Part shown: piece by piece, positions 15,001 to 26,084 of the stretch
How positions within the stretch are numbered: the stretch's first letter is position 1
Layout of the letters: each line of letters opens with the position of its first letter
Source: Neopestalotiopsis rosae
Lineage: Eukaryota; Ascomycota; Sordariomycetes; Amphisphaeriales; Sporocadaceae
Assembly (NCBI GenBank): GCA_023078685.1
Contig: JALGAS010000003.1
Coordinates: 6,262,001-6,326,000, forward strand
DNA length: 64,000 nucleotides
Direction: 5' to 3'
Position numbers and translations under genes: made by a program
The notes under the pieces: generated by a model
What the model was told of the DNA's origin: nothing
The model's input: the letters and a program-made list of their open reading frames with translations, nothing else
Databases searched by the model: none

Positions 15001-18000
15001 GGCGGATCTGAGCCAGAAGGTCATTGTCACCTAGGCGCCTGATAGCGCGAACTCCTTGGAAAGAAGGACCGTACCCAACGCCTCCATCGTTCAATATGGC
15101 ATATGCTTTGCGAATATCCACTTCTGGCTCCGTGTTGGTTGGCACTGTGACGTCTATGCATTCTTCGCGGCAGGAATCTGACAGCAATGTCAGCGTGACA
15201 GAACCAGTGGCATGCTGTGTCCATTCATGATTCGTCGCAGAACGGCTGGGACGGGAGTAAATATCGACGTTTCTTTGTGTGTCGTTCTCTCCAACTCCAG
15301 AATGTGACTCTCCGATGAGTATTTGGATCTGGACTTCTTCAGATTCTCCTAGTTGGTCGTCCTCGATAAAAGGCAATACCAGCGGCGCAACAACAGTCAG
15401 CTCATCCAGTATGGTCCTCTCAAAACCAGAATACTCTGAACATTCTTGAGCAGCTCGCATAGCTATTTCGGTGAATGCCGTGGCTGGGACAAGCACTTGA
15501 CCGTCTATGACATGGTCACGGAGCCACCGTTGTCGGGCCGTTGACAGGTAGCCAGAACAAATGATATTGCTTGTTCCCGGGATAGATGTGGCAGTCAGAA
15601 GCATCTCATGTTCCATGCCAGAGTCATGGACAATTGCACTCCGTTCTTGTGTCTGTGTCGTGATATCTCTGATAGATGCCGCTGGCACTAGTTTGGTATA
15701 GGGAACCCAGAACTTCTGCCGTTGAAAAGCGTAAACAGGAAGATTAACAAGTTGTGCGCCGGAGTTTTTAAAGGCAGCTTTCCAGTCTACCGGGATGCCA
15801 CGAGTCCAAAGCTGGCCGAGTGCCTCCAACAGTTTGTTCACTGTGCTATATGTGGTGACGCTGCCCGCTACATGTGGCGACAGGACTGCGGAGCCGCCGA
15901 TTTCGACAAAGACGGATACTTTTTCGTTGGATTCGAGCTCGTTGATACAATCCAAAAAGCGGACCGGTGAGCTTACATGACGGACCCAATGCCCGGCAGA
16001 ACGAAGCTGAGTTGCATCGGCTCGTTTGCCTGTAACAGTAGAGACAAGTGGGATAGTCACTTTGTCTCCGACCAGCATAGCATCACTTTCCAACGATGAC
16101 ATCAGCTTTTCCTCCATATCAGAGAGTATGCCATCCATCATGGGAGAATGGAATCCATGATTGATGTTGCGTAATAAGGTGGCTCGTCGTCCGAGACTGG
16201 CGAATCTCTCTGCGACATCCTTGACAGCGCTTTGAGGGCCAGAGATTACAACAGATTCTCGTGAGTTGACAGCCGCTATGGCTGTAGCTGTATTATTCAA
16301 CCGTGATAGCTCTTCAGCGACCTCCTCTTCGGTGGCCGATATGCTGGCCATGGCGCCTTCAGGTGGTAAACTAGCCATGAGTTTCGCCCGCGTAACGACG
16401 ATAGTGGCAGCATCACGGAGAGGTAGATTGCCGGCAACATGCGCTGCAACGATCTCGCCTAGAGAATGTCCCGCCACCAGATCTGGGAGGACATTGAGTG
16501 ATCGTAATAGGCGAACCATAGCTACTTCAAAAACAAACAGAGCTGCTTGTGCAAAGTCGACGCGGTTTAGCAGTCTTCCAGTATCATCCCCCCAAGCATG
16601 CATCAATGGGAATTCTAATTGCTGATCTGTTCCAACACAAGCTTCTTGGAATGCTTTGGAGAAAGTGGGAAAGATGGTACAAAGCTCCTCGAGATCGTCT
16701 AGGCTAGGCAGACAACCGCCCTGACCCGCGAACAAGAAGGCTACAGGAGGTTTATTTCCTGTAGGACTAGTTTCTCTAGTCACAATATGGGGATGCTGTT
16801 CGCCTCGTGCAAGGTTTTCGAGCCTTGTCTCAATCTCTTTCCTCAACAAAGCCTTGTTCGGGGAATATGTGATCGCGGCTTTGTGCTTCAGAGCGGATCG
16901 CGCTGTCGCAAGTGTAAATGCGATGTCGACAGGGTCCTGGTCGTGCAGGGAGTTGTAAGACCTGTCTGCTGTCTGCCTCCAAGTGTTCAACAATGAGCGT
17001 GCTTGTGCGCGCAAGGCAGCTTCACTTGCACCAGAGATTAGCCAGGGAAAAGCGACCGACGATTTTCTGGAGGTCGAAGATTTCGAAGATTCAAGCTCGA
17101 CAGAATCAGACTGCTCCAGAATGACGTGCTTCACAGCGCGGAGATTAGTGAAGGCCTTGAAGGGAATAAAAAATGCACAAGACTCACGCTGTTGGTACCT
17201 CCGATTCCGAAGGAAGATACGGCAGCCCGCCTTGGTCTATTCACAGACGGCCACTGTCTGGCCATGCTAAGCAACTCAACCCCACAGTCTTTCCAGTCTA
17301 TATGATGAGAAGGTTCTCGAATATGCAACGAGGCCGGGGCGATGCCATGACGTATAGCCTGGACCATTTTAATAACTCCTGCGACTGCTGCAGCAGCCTG
17401 TGTATGACCGATACTATCGTGTCATCATATGTGTCAGTCTTGTCAGGATTCAAAGTCATGGGCCATTATTCAGACTCACTTAGACTTGATTGATCCAAGA
17501 AGCAGCGGTGTCGAGCGTTGAGGGCTGCTGACGCTATTGTTTCCACGGCCATTACCGTATGAAGATATTACAGCCTGGATCTCGATTGGGTCGCCCAGCG
17601 CTGTAGCGCTGCCGTGACCTTCCAGGAGATCAATTTCTCCTGGGCTCAAACTCGCCTGACCCAGCGCACTGTGAATACACATTTGCTGAGCGGCTCCATT
17701 TGGCGCTGTAAGTCCGTTGGATTTTCCATCAGAGTTCACTGCTGAACCGCGGATCAAGCCGAGTATTTGGCGGCCGTGGCGCTTGGCCTCTGAGTATCGC
17801 TCCAGGAGAATCAGGCCTACACCCTCGGACCAGCCAGTACCATTCGCATCACTTGAGTACACTCGGCACCGCCCATCCGGAGACAGGCCCCGTCGCCTGC
17901 TGAATGTGGTGAATGGACGCGGATTCGCCATTGTCGTTACACCTCCCGCGATAGCAAGATCGCACTCTTCATTGCGCAAAGCTTGCGCTGCTTGGTGTAT

Positions 18001-20965
18001 TGCTACCAATGATGACGAGCATCCTGTTGAGATGGCCACGGATGGGCCATGGAGCCCCTAGGTCCAATGTCAGCTACTCTACTTCGATGCGTCTTTTAGT
18101 GGAGAAATTGGTGTACGGCCATGGTAAGCTTTCAAAATCATGTTTTTACACTTACAAAACAGTACGAGACACGCCCTGAAAGTACACTGCTGGATGAGCC
18201 GATTGTGATATGTGCTTCCAACTCTACACCATTGTTACATATATCAGCATATGAGCAAACACATATACTTGTCGAAGGTGGGAGAATTCATGTACCATCG
18301 TTTCCAATGCCATTTTCGTCGTAGTTTTCATACAGTGTGCCAAGAAATACGCCTGTTTGACTACCTTGGAGGGACAACGGCGGGATATTTCCTCGTTCAG
18401 CCAGTTCCCACGTAGTCTCGAGTAGCAGTCGCTGTTGCGGATCAGTGGCAAGAGCCTCTCGTGGCGCCATGCCAAACAAGCCAGCATCGAAATGAGCGAA
18501 GTCAGGCAGGAAGCCACCACGTTTCGTTGTTGATTTATGGGGCACGTCGGGATTGGTGTCATATAACGCCTCAATATCCCATCCCCGCTACAGCCCTGAT
18601 TAGTCGATGAACTCACAACCTAGAGAGACTTTTATTGAAACGCAAGAAGAAAGGGTGAAAAGGAATGTGAGAAGAAAAACCAAAAGTAAAAGAAGAATAT
18701 TGAATGAATAGTGCTTACATCCTCTGGAAATTCAGTGGTCGCATCTACTTCATCCAAGACCAGCTTCCATAAGTCCTCAGGCGAAGAAACGCCTCCCGGA
18801 TATCGACAGGCCATGGATACAATCGCAATTGGCTCTGTTCCATAATCTCGAGGTTGAGGAATTGTGATTTTGGGCGTTGGTGGCTCTAATCCAAATACTT
18901 GGCCGTGAAGGTACTGACTCAAAGCGGCTGGAGTGGGATAATCGAACACGAGGGTGCTGGGAAGATTCAGTCCGGTAAGACTGGAAAGCCGGTCCCGAAG
19001 AACCACGCCAGCCATGGAATTGAGACCCAGAAACGAGAAGGGCTCATTAAAGTGTTCACGGAGCCAATCAATGTTCGAGTCCCTCCCTTCTTCGATCTCA
19101 ATGTTCGGAGAACACGCCGCAATGGTCTCCATGATTAAAAGTGACTCCACCGAGTCTCTTGATTGCAGCTTGTGCCGGATGGTGAGAGGTCTATCCGTGA
19201 ATGATGTCATAATAGACCTTTTCGGTTTACCTATGACGGTTCGAGGAACCTCGCTAATCTCATAAAATGCTGGTGAAGTGTCAGAAGATGGATTTTGATA
19301 AAGCAACATAACTCGTTTTCTCACCTGTGGGTACCTTGTAGTCTGGCAAGCCTCTACGACACGCAGCAAGCAAATTCGATAAATCCAGATCAGGAGCACT
19401 CTTCACGACAAAGGCAGCAGGCACCTCGCCAAGCAGTTTATGTGGGATCCCAGCCACTACAGCATCGGCTACGCCCGGCTGCCGAAGCAAAACACCCTCG
19501 ATCTCGTGTGGATGTATATTTTCGCCGCCTCGTATAATGACTTCTTTCCTCCGGCCGACCAAGGTCAGACACGTCCCAGCTGCCGAGCTGGAAATAGTTG
19601 CTATATCGCCGGTAGAATACCAACCATCCACCGTAAAAGATTGGGCCTCTTTATGGTATCCGATCATCAATCCGAGGCCCTTGATCAAGAGCTCGCCTTT
19701 CTTGCCGTCCTCAATTCTATTTCCGTCTGGGTCTACTAGCTTGGTGTCCCAATGTGGCAGTATCGTTAAAGTTGAATTTCTGCTATATGAGTGAGTCGGT
19801 TTGCAAGTAGCGATAAACCCGGCCTCGGTGCAGCCATAGTTGCCCAGAAGAGGAGCACCGAGCAGTTCTTCAACTTGAGTAGTCAATGACACAGGCGCTG
19901 GGGACCCTCCATATATGCATGCTCGTAGCTTGGATAAAGACAGTGGCGACTTCGACCCTGACGACTGCGTGGTATCAACGATATCAAGGAAAGTTGCGGT
20001 TGCGCCCACAATGATCGTTGATTCTCGAGCTTGCATGTCTTTGAGGCTGTCAAATGGTGTCTGATCAGGATTTGGAATGAATGCGCTCGCACCCGCGACG
20101 ACGGTGGTAATTATGCAGAATAAATGACCGAAAATGTGAAACAGGGGAAGAGAACAGAAGAACTGGTCCTCAGTGGTCAAGTCAAGCGCGGGGATAAGGC
20201 TATTCGCACTCAACAGCCTACTGTTTTGATTCGATAGTACCCCTTTTGGCGAGTCTGTTGTCCCCGAAGTGTAGTGCAAAAAGGCTGCTTCTTCCTCTCC
20301 AAGGTCATCAATCTTGAAGTGCATGGTTGAGGACTCATTATCTTCAACCCAGTCTCGATATCGGACAACTCGACTACCGAGTTCCATGGCGCCCACATCG
20401 GGAATGTCAGTGGTCAGAACAATGAGGCTGCCTTTCCCAACAGCAGTGCGGACTGCAGCCAAGTGGCGGCCATCCGTAATCACCACTCGTGCATCGCAAT
20501 GCTTTATGAATTTAACCAATTCTGGTGCTGGTGAACGCGGATCAAGCGGAACTCCGATGCCACACGCTCGCGTGATTGCGAGCACCGATTCGACAGCCTG
20601 AAGACATCGGCCAAGCACTATAGCCACAAAATGCCCTCGCCCTACACCGGCATCAACCAAGTGCGTTGCTATGCGCCTGGTGCGCTTTTCGAGTTCACCA
20701 TACGTCTGGCATTGGTTAGCACTTAGGGCGCCTCTTTTTTTTTTCTTTTCCCCCCGAGGCATAACGAGGTAATAAGCGCGAAATCCCCAGCAAGTGAGTC
20801 TACACTCGTTGGATCTGTGCATTTGTTGCACCACAAACTACAAAGGGTGATACAGGGGCTGGCAGGACTTACTACTGTCCATCCTGGACCTGAGAATGCC
20901 AAATTCTGATTTCGTTCTTCAGCGTGACGTACAAGAATTTGTGGTAGCAGATTGGACTGTGACAT
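12023..20965 (-). CDS. CoA ligase-ACP-KS-AT-DH-KR-ACP-TE polyketide synthase
   Basis: Eight exons on the minus strand (20965-20873, 20705-19325, 19269-18719, 18587-18296, 18223-18156, 18057-17480, 17413-17188, 17128-12023) join in frame to 2,764 aa. Domains: an acyl/aryl-CoA ligase type adenylation domain (about 1-515; [11 protein letters not shown] at 176, GNYGCTEAG at 319, catalytic Lys506 in RTVIGKPKR); ACP1 (Ser576 in LGLNSM); KS (about 640-1065; Cys808 in STGCSSSL, His943, His991); AT (Ser1285 in GHSLGE; HGFH at 1387, malonyl type); DH (His1602 in [10 protein letters not shown], Asp1791); KR (GATGGLG at 2049, VDD at 2134 suggesting B-type, Tyr2190); ACP2 (Ser2357 in LGFDSF); TE (Ser2595 in GYSAGG, His2738). 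All active sites look intact. There is no methyltransferase or enoylreductase. Known for the families: the ligase activates a carboxylic acid, the module extends with malonate, reduces and dehydrates, and the TE releases product. The substrate is unknown. Bacterial-like ancestry is inferred. Confidence 0.93.
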
Positions 20966-21674
20966 GTCTTCGGGCAATAGCTTTTGCTGGACAATTGACG
21001 TATGTAGGTTGGACTATTGGTATGAACGCCGTTGCGGAAGGGTCACTCTATTAAAGCCATCATTGAATCACTTTGAACTGTATCCTTTTCTTAGCAGCTC
21101 GCTTCCTTGACTGAACCCTTTTCTTTGAAGCTCGCTTCCTTCGTGCGCAAATCTGTACCTCGCAACTTTTCAGCCACAAACCAATAGTGTAAACGCCTAA
21201 GCATGAGGCACCAACGCTAGGTGACGATAGGCATAGGTGTTCCGCACTTGGCGTACCGTTTTGGCCACTAGCTTACACTTGGAATATTTGTGATTGGCTT
21301 TGTCATTGTGGATTTTGTATTGTAGTTCCCCGGGCGAATCGCAGTGACAGCAAACGTCGCAGGTATTGACTTCTCACGTAAGCACTGAGTGATCCTTCAT
21401 GCTATAGAGGACTTGGCGATTACTCAGTAGGCAGTTCAGAATGACCCATTCCTGACCAAAGTCGTCGATGTTGCTCAACGTCAAGATTCTGTCAGCGAGG
21501 CAGTAATGAAATTTCGAACCGCGAGTTTTGTGTGCGTATAGTCTGGCGCATTTTGGACAAAGTCTAGTCCAATCAGTCCCATTGATTGCGGAGCTGAGTC
21601 AGCAGCAGGTTTCTGCAATCTCTTCGAAGTCATTGACATCCTGTTCAATACCTGCATATCATGGTCTCGTGGCC
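20966..21674. promoter_or_regulatory. Promoter region of the synthase gene
   Basis: This 709-bp gap lies between the start of the synthase gene and the 3' end of the MFS gene; both genes run on the minus strand. It should contain the synthase promoter. It carries an imperfect 25-bp direct repeat, described separately. I did not find the CGG-N14-CCG element that is present in the neighbouring promoters. Confidence 0.5.
21084..21141. repeat. Imperfect 25-bp direct repeat in the synthase promoter
   Basis: The segment 21084-21108 recurs at 21117-21141 with a period of 33 bp. The two copies differ at 2 of 25 positions and share the core AGCTCGCTTCCTT. They lie about 120-176 nt upstream of the synthase start codon, where a duplicated binding site would be expected. 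A protein-binding role is inference. Confidence 0.7.
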
Positions 21675-23416
21675 TTACACCTTCTCCTGGTGTTCCACCA
21701 TATGCTTATCACCCAAGATCTCGGTTTCTGTTCGCTGTTGTCTACTCTTGGCAAATTTGACTGTTGCCCACACCGAAGGACTCTCTCTAAAGACTAAGTC
21801 AATATCCTCCAAACGCGTTCCCATTGTCTACGCAATCTTGTTAGTCGTGTACACGAGCCATGCTACGAAATTCTCACCTCTGGATACAGGAAGTACACGG
21901 TAAATGGGATGCAAAATCCAATCACGGTGTACAATATGTAGTAGCGATAGCCGATCGTCTGGATGGCAACGGGCGTGATCATCGTGACCAGGAAATTGCT
22001 TGCGAGCATCAGCTACACATGCACTCATCATGCTGAGGGTAACACGGATCGACTCACCAAAGCCAATGATTGGCAGTGCTGATACTGCTCATGGCGACTC
22101 TGAGTCTGAGGGGCGCAATTTCGGCGCAATACAGGAAGTTGGCGCCGAGGAAGCCAATCGGGATGAAAAAGTTGAACAGGAATACAAATAGAACGCTGGT
22201 GATTTGAGCGCCAAAGTTGGAAGTTGGGAACGAAGTCGCTACCGCCAGCCCGAGCATGCATGTCGCCATGCCTGTTCCACTGACCATGAAAGCAAGACGT
22301 CGTCCGAGTCGGTCAATGGTGAAAAAGCTCACGAAACAACTGATGAATTTCCAAGTGAGAGTACCACCAGATAATATGCGACTCGTCTGCGCATCGAGCC
22401 CGAGTCCGTTCTGGAAAATGACGGTACTGTAGACCGAGATCAGGTTGCCTCCGCTCATTTGCTGGTAGAATTGCAGCAAGAGACAAATTCCAAAGCGATA
22501 CAGAAGCTTGTCCTCTCCCATTTTCAACAAGTCTCCCAACCGAGCTTTCTTACCCCCTTGCTCTTCGAGGCTCAGCTCGATGGCTGCAATCTCTGCTAGA
22601 ATATCACTGCTGGTCTCTTCTGAATCCCGAAGGGCACTCATCACTGCCTTGGCCTCGGATACTCGCCCCTGATGAACAAGCCACCGCGGAGATTCGGGCA
22701 TCAAGAAGACGCAGCATAACAGCACAATGCTGAAGAATGCAGCGATACTGATGGGTGGCCGCCAGGTCAGAGGACCAGCCGAGAACTGGTAGAAGCCCAG
22801 ATTGATCCAAGCTTGCAGCACATATCCTAACGCAATGAAGAGCCCGCTGAGAACAACCTGGCGACCACGTGTCTCGGAACTGCTGCACTCACTCTGCCAG
22901 GTCGGAACCACTCCGCTCAACATTCCAACGCCTACGCCCAATATGACGCGTCCAGTAATGAGCTGCGCGATTTGGAATGATGAAGCTTCGAGGATTTCGC
23001 CGACCAGTGTGAGTAATGCACCCAGTGCGATTATTGGACGTCTTCCAAAGCGGTCGGCCGTATACGAACATGAAAGACAGCCTGGTAAGGCGCCGAGAGT
23101 AAATGTCGCTATGACAAGGCCTTGGAGAGTGGCATTAGTGGATTTCTGATGGCCGGTGGTGTGCTTGGTGTCGATGGCAGGGAAAACTCGAGTCTAGAGA
23201 ATTCCGTGTGTCAGTGCCTTTGCCTTGTGAAGCAGTGTGTGTCGGACGAAGGATATTTATCGAATTTTTACTCACCCAATCCTCCAGCGAAACAAGGCCG
23301 CCTAGATTTGACTGATTATAACCGAAGAGAATGAAAGCTGGAGCGACAACAAGAAGAAGCTGTGCTGCTGCAAGAGCGTTGCCACGAAGGCCCAAGAAAG
23401 CCTTGGACACAGCCAT
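21675..23416 (-). CDS. MFS sugar-porter family transporter
   Basis: Four exons (23416-23276, 23193-22058, 21998-21878, 21827-21675) join in frame to 516 aa, the usual length for the family. Twelve hydrophobic segments are expected. Diagnostic motifs are DRFGRRP after TM2, PESPRWLVHQGR ahead of the central loop, RLGRR after TM8, and a PET-type motif (FLYPETMGTRLEDIDLVF) after TM12, with the PE/T split by the last intron. These are the signatures of the sugar porter group, which also contains quinate, lactose and other polyol or acid permeases, so hexose need not be the substrate. It lies between the synthase and the PcaB-like lyase on the same strand, and its promoter carries two copies of a CGG-N14-CCG element. 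It may import a precursor or export the product of the cluster. Confidence 0.92.
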
Positions 23417-23625
23417 TTTGAAAGGGGAATAAGGCGCTTTATGATGGTAATGATGACAGCTCCTGTCCCTATGACTTCGTCTGCACACAGTATGCAGAAG
23501 TGTCTAGTCATGCAATGCATTAATGCAGATCGTACATCGTTGAAATCTGGGGTTGGCTGAACTTTAAAGCCTGACAAGCCTGGGCAACTTCTTGGCCTGG
23601 GGTATTTTCTGGGGTATGGGGTAGC

Positions 23626-23645
23626 CGGAATAGAGATCTAAACCG
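23626..23645. promoter_or_regulatory. CGG-N14-CCG element, copy 1 (candidate Zn2Cys6 site)
   Basis: The sequence is CGGAATAGAGATCTAAACCG, 210 nt upstream of the MFS start codon. Inverted CGG triplets with fixed spacing are the usual target of dimeric Zn2Cys6 regulators. It shares spacing and internal bases with copies 2 and 3. Confidence 0.55.
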
Positions 23646-23731
23646 AAGATGCTCTCTACTAGTAGACATCTAGCTCACTACTCCGTATAATTCCTTTGGA
23701 CTATCTGCTGATGGGGCATTTTGCGGGTGGC

Positions 23732-23751
23732 CGGAATAAGCCTCTAAGCCG
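23732..23751. promoter_or_regulatory. CGG-N14-CCG element, copy 2 (candidate Zn2Cys6 site)
   Basis: The sequence is CGGAATAAGCCTCTAAGCCG, about 316 nt upstream of the MFS start codon and 106 bp from copy 1. It keeps the 14-nt spacer and matches copy 1 in the CGGAATA and CTAA blocks. Confidence 0.55.
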
Positions 23752-24295
23752 AACAACGCCATCATGGACCCATACGTGTGGATCTATGATCAGATGGCAG
23801 GGCAAACGCTGCCACTCCTGTGCAAAAAAAATCCAAAGAAGGCTCATTAGTGGGGGAAAAAAAAAAGAAGCTCATTCCGAGAAGTTCAACGTAGCAAAGT
23901 CGAACTATAGTACCAATAAAACAACGTAACCTCGGGGGCTGCGCATCGTTGATGCCTGAGCCGTGCTTCATGTTGAAATATCCAAAAATGGATCAACCGG
24001 TGCTGTGTCAATCGGACTGCTTGTATGATTTTCGGATAGAACTTTTTCATTCGAATCCTTGATTGGCTACCGTGGTGTCCTAAGGATTCCACCCACGTTA
24101 TCTGAATTTGCCGTGTCAGGTCGGCCCAATGTCCACTATATTCAACCCAGGAAAAGGTCATCACACGGAGTCATTCAAGTCATTCCTAGCTCTTCACCTT
24201 ATCATTTGGCTTATTGCCTAGCCAGGCTTGGATCAGCTCATAAATACGACATTATTTTTCTATAGATTACAATTTCATAATTTCGTTCAAAGTCG

Positions 24296-25728
24296 TCAAT
24301 CTAGCCCGTTCATTCTAGCCCTAGAGTATTGTAGCATCTCATCCACCATCAGCTGACTTGCGCCGAAATAGTTGATTGGATTGCACAGATCAGCAAGAGT
24401 TTCCTCGCTAATTTTTGCCATCACTTCTGGTTGACCCTTCAGAACGTCCAGTAATGATATGCGCTCCTCGATAGACTTCTTACAAGCCGCATAGACCACA
24501 TCGTGGGCGGGCTGGCGCCCAATGAATGGTGCAAGACCCATCATGACCGCCTCTCCAACAATGAGGCCCTTTGTTGAGCAAAGATTGTTCATCATAGACT
24601 CTGTATTCACGACCAATCCTCCAAGGGCAAAGTTCGTCTGGTATAGCGCCCCTACAGCCAGTACGAATGAGCTCGGGATAGCTACCCACTCTAGATGCCA
24701 TGGGCCTGATGCGCGCTCAAAATCCACCACCATTGCGTCAAGACCCAGGGCGGCGTTCGAGCGTAGGAGTTTCGAGGCGGCCAATATGACCTCGCTCGAG
24801 ATTGGGTTTCTTTTTTGAGGCATGGTCGACGACGCTCCTCTGTGGGGTACAAAGGGCTCAGACACCTCGCCCATCTCGTTAGATGACATGATGATGATGT
24901 CGTACGCGATCTTGCCGAGAGATCCACCGACTAATGCGAGAAAGTTCAGAATCTCGGCTATGTTGTCTCGCACAACATGCCAGGTGATCGGAGGGTTTTG
25001 TAATCCTAATTCCTCTGCCAAGGCTGCGCGTACTCGCAGTCCAGTATCATCAGACCCGAGAGAGGCCAGTGTTCCTGCAGCACCTCCGAATTGAATCTGC
25101 AAGCATCTTTCCTGAATGTCCTTGACTCGAGCATGGTGACGAACAATGCTTGACAAGTACACTGCGCACTTGTACCCAAATGTGCAGGGCAGTGCATGTT
25201 GTAGGTGCGTGCGACCGGCCATGGGAGTGTCGCGATAACTGGCCGATAATTTCTCCAGGACGGAAATAAGCTCTCGAATCTGTCGCTCGACGATTTCCAG
25301 CCCCGAGCGAATCTGCAGTATGGAAGCATCGTCCATAATGTCCTGTGTGGTAGCTCCCCAGTGAATGTATTTGGCATATTCAGCTGGGCACTGGGCGACC
25401 AGCTGCTCAACCAAGGGCAGGACTGGGTACCCGACAATGTCTGTATCGTGCGCCAACTTCTCAAGACTACGATGCTGTCAGTCATTTATAGAGTTTCAGG
25501 GGTGCGAAATCAAGGTTCTGCATACTCGAGAGCCACTGCTCCTAGCGCTGTTGTTATTGCGCTGCCGGCGTCAGCGGGTATTACACCAGTCTTTGACTGC
25601 GCCCGAGCTAGAGCAGCCTCCACTTGTACCATCCTCTGCACATAGGCGTCATCAGTGAATATGTCTCGTATCTCCTGTGTCCCAAATAGGTTGCGAAAGA
25701 CGCGCGAGTCCAGTGCAGATGTCGCCAT
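24296..25728 (-). CDS. PcaB-like lyase (fumarase/adenylosuccinate lyase superfamily)
   Basis: Two exons (25728-25526, 25466-24296) join in frame to 457 aa. The superfamily signature is present as SSTMPQKRNPISSEV (about residue 280). The two other conserved regions appear as AGRTHLQHALP, carrying the catalytic histidine region, and WGATTQDIMDDA. The N-terminus (FGTQEIRDIFTDDAYVQRMVQVEAALA) matches bacterial 3-carboxy-cis,cis-muconate cycloisomerase and adenylosuccinate-lyase-like proteins. Members catalyse beta-elimination or the reverse addition, or a cyclisation, on carboxylated substrates. The fungal beta-ketoadipate enzyme for the same muconate step belongs to an unrelated beta-propeller family, so this gene is probably not that housekeeping catabolic step. 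Its place beside the synthase, transporter and divergent regulator suggests a precursor or tailoring role (inference). The start was chosen as the first ATG that opens the conserved N-terminus. Confidence 0.9.
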
Positions 25729-26084
25729 GGTGGTCAAAAATAAGGAAAACGTGACAATTTTGTATAGTGGAAGATTGAACACACCTCACAAAGTAGAAGA
25801 ACGTTTCGATTTATACTGCTTCATCTAGGGCAGAGTCAGTCCGGGATAAGCGCCTATTCCGTGCCCACCCAACAGTAGTATAAACCACTGGGCCCACGTG
25901 ATTGTTCTCTTTGGGAAAAGCTCTCGGCCGATGAATGGAGACTTGGAAACGGCCGTGATCACCGCACTTTCTTCACCTCCGGTTCTTGACTTCTCTGACA
26001 ACTTGACGTGCCAAGTAATTACGCGTCTCGCGTAATGAACCCTCTGACTATGCGCTTCAGTCCGCCGAAGAAATTTCTGGAAAT
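25729..26084. promoter_or_regulatory. Divergent promoter of the lyase and Zn2Cys6 regulator genes
   Basis: Only 356 bp separate the two divergent start codons, so the genes probably share control elements. The region contains one CGG-N14-CCG element at 25842-25861 and further CGG/CCG triplets near 25925-25985. Confidence 0.6.
25842..25861. promoter_or_regulatory. CGG-N14-CCG element, copy 3 (candidate Zn2Cys6 site)
   Basis: The sequence is CGGGATAAGCGCCTATTCCG, 114 nt upstream of the lyase start and 224 nt upstream of the regulator start. It has the same triplets and spacer length as the two copies ahead of the MFS gene and shares the ATAAG and CTA blocks. Confidence 0.55.

Larger units (their letters stand above)
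23417..24295. promoter_or_regulatory. Promoter region of the MFS transporter gene
   Basis: This 879-bp gap lies between the 3' end of the lyase gene and the start of the MFS gene. The half closest to the MFS start contains two 20-bp CGG-N14-CCG elements, listed separately. There are short purine runs near 23825-23875 but no coding signal. Confidence 0.5.

Noticed and set aside
12023..20965. Swainsonine-type (SwnK) NRPS-PKS hybrid
   Set aside because: The adenylation domain reads as acyl/aryl-CoA ligase, a DH is present, and the release domain is a thioesterase rather than a reductase; no other swainsonine genes are nearby.
25729..25782. Upstream extension of the PcaB-like protein giving a signal-peptide-like N-terminus
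   Set aside because: It needs a GTG start; the ATG at 25728 immediately precedes the conserved N-terminus and the enzyme family is cytosolic.
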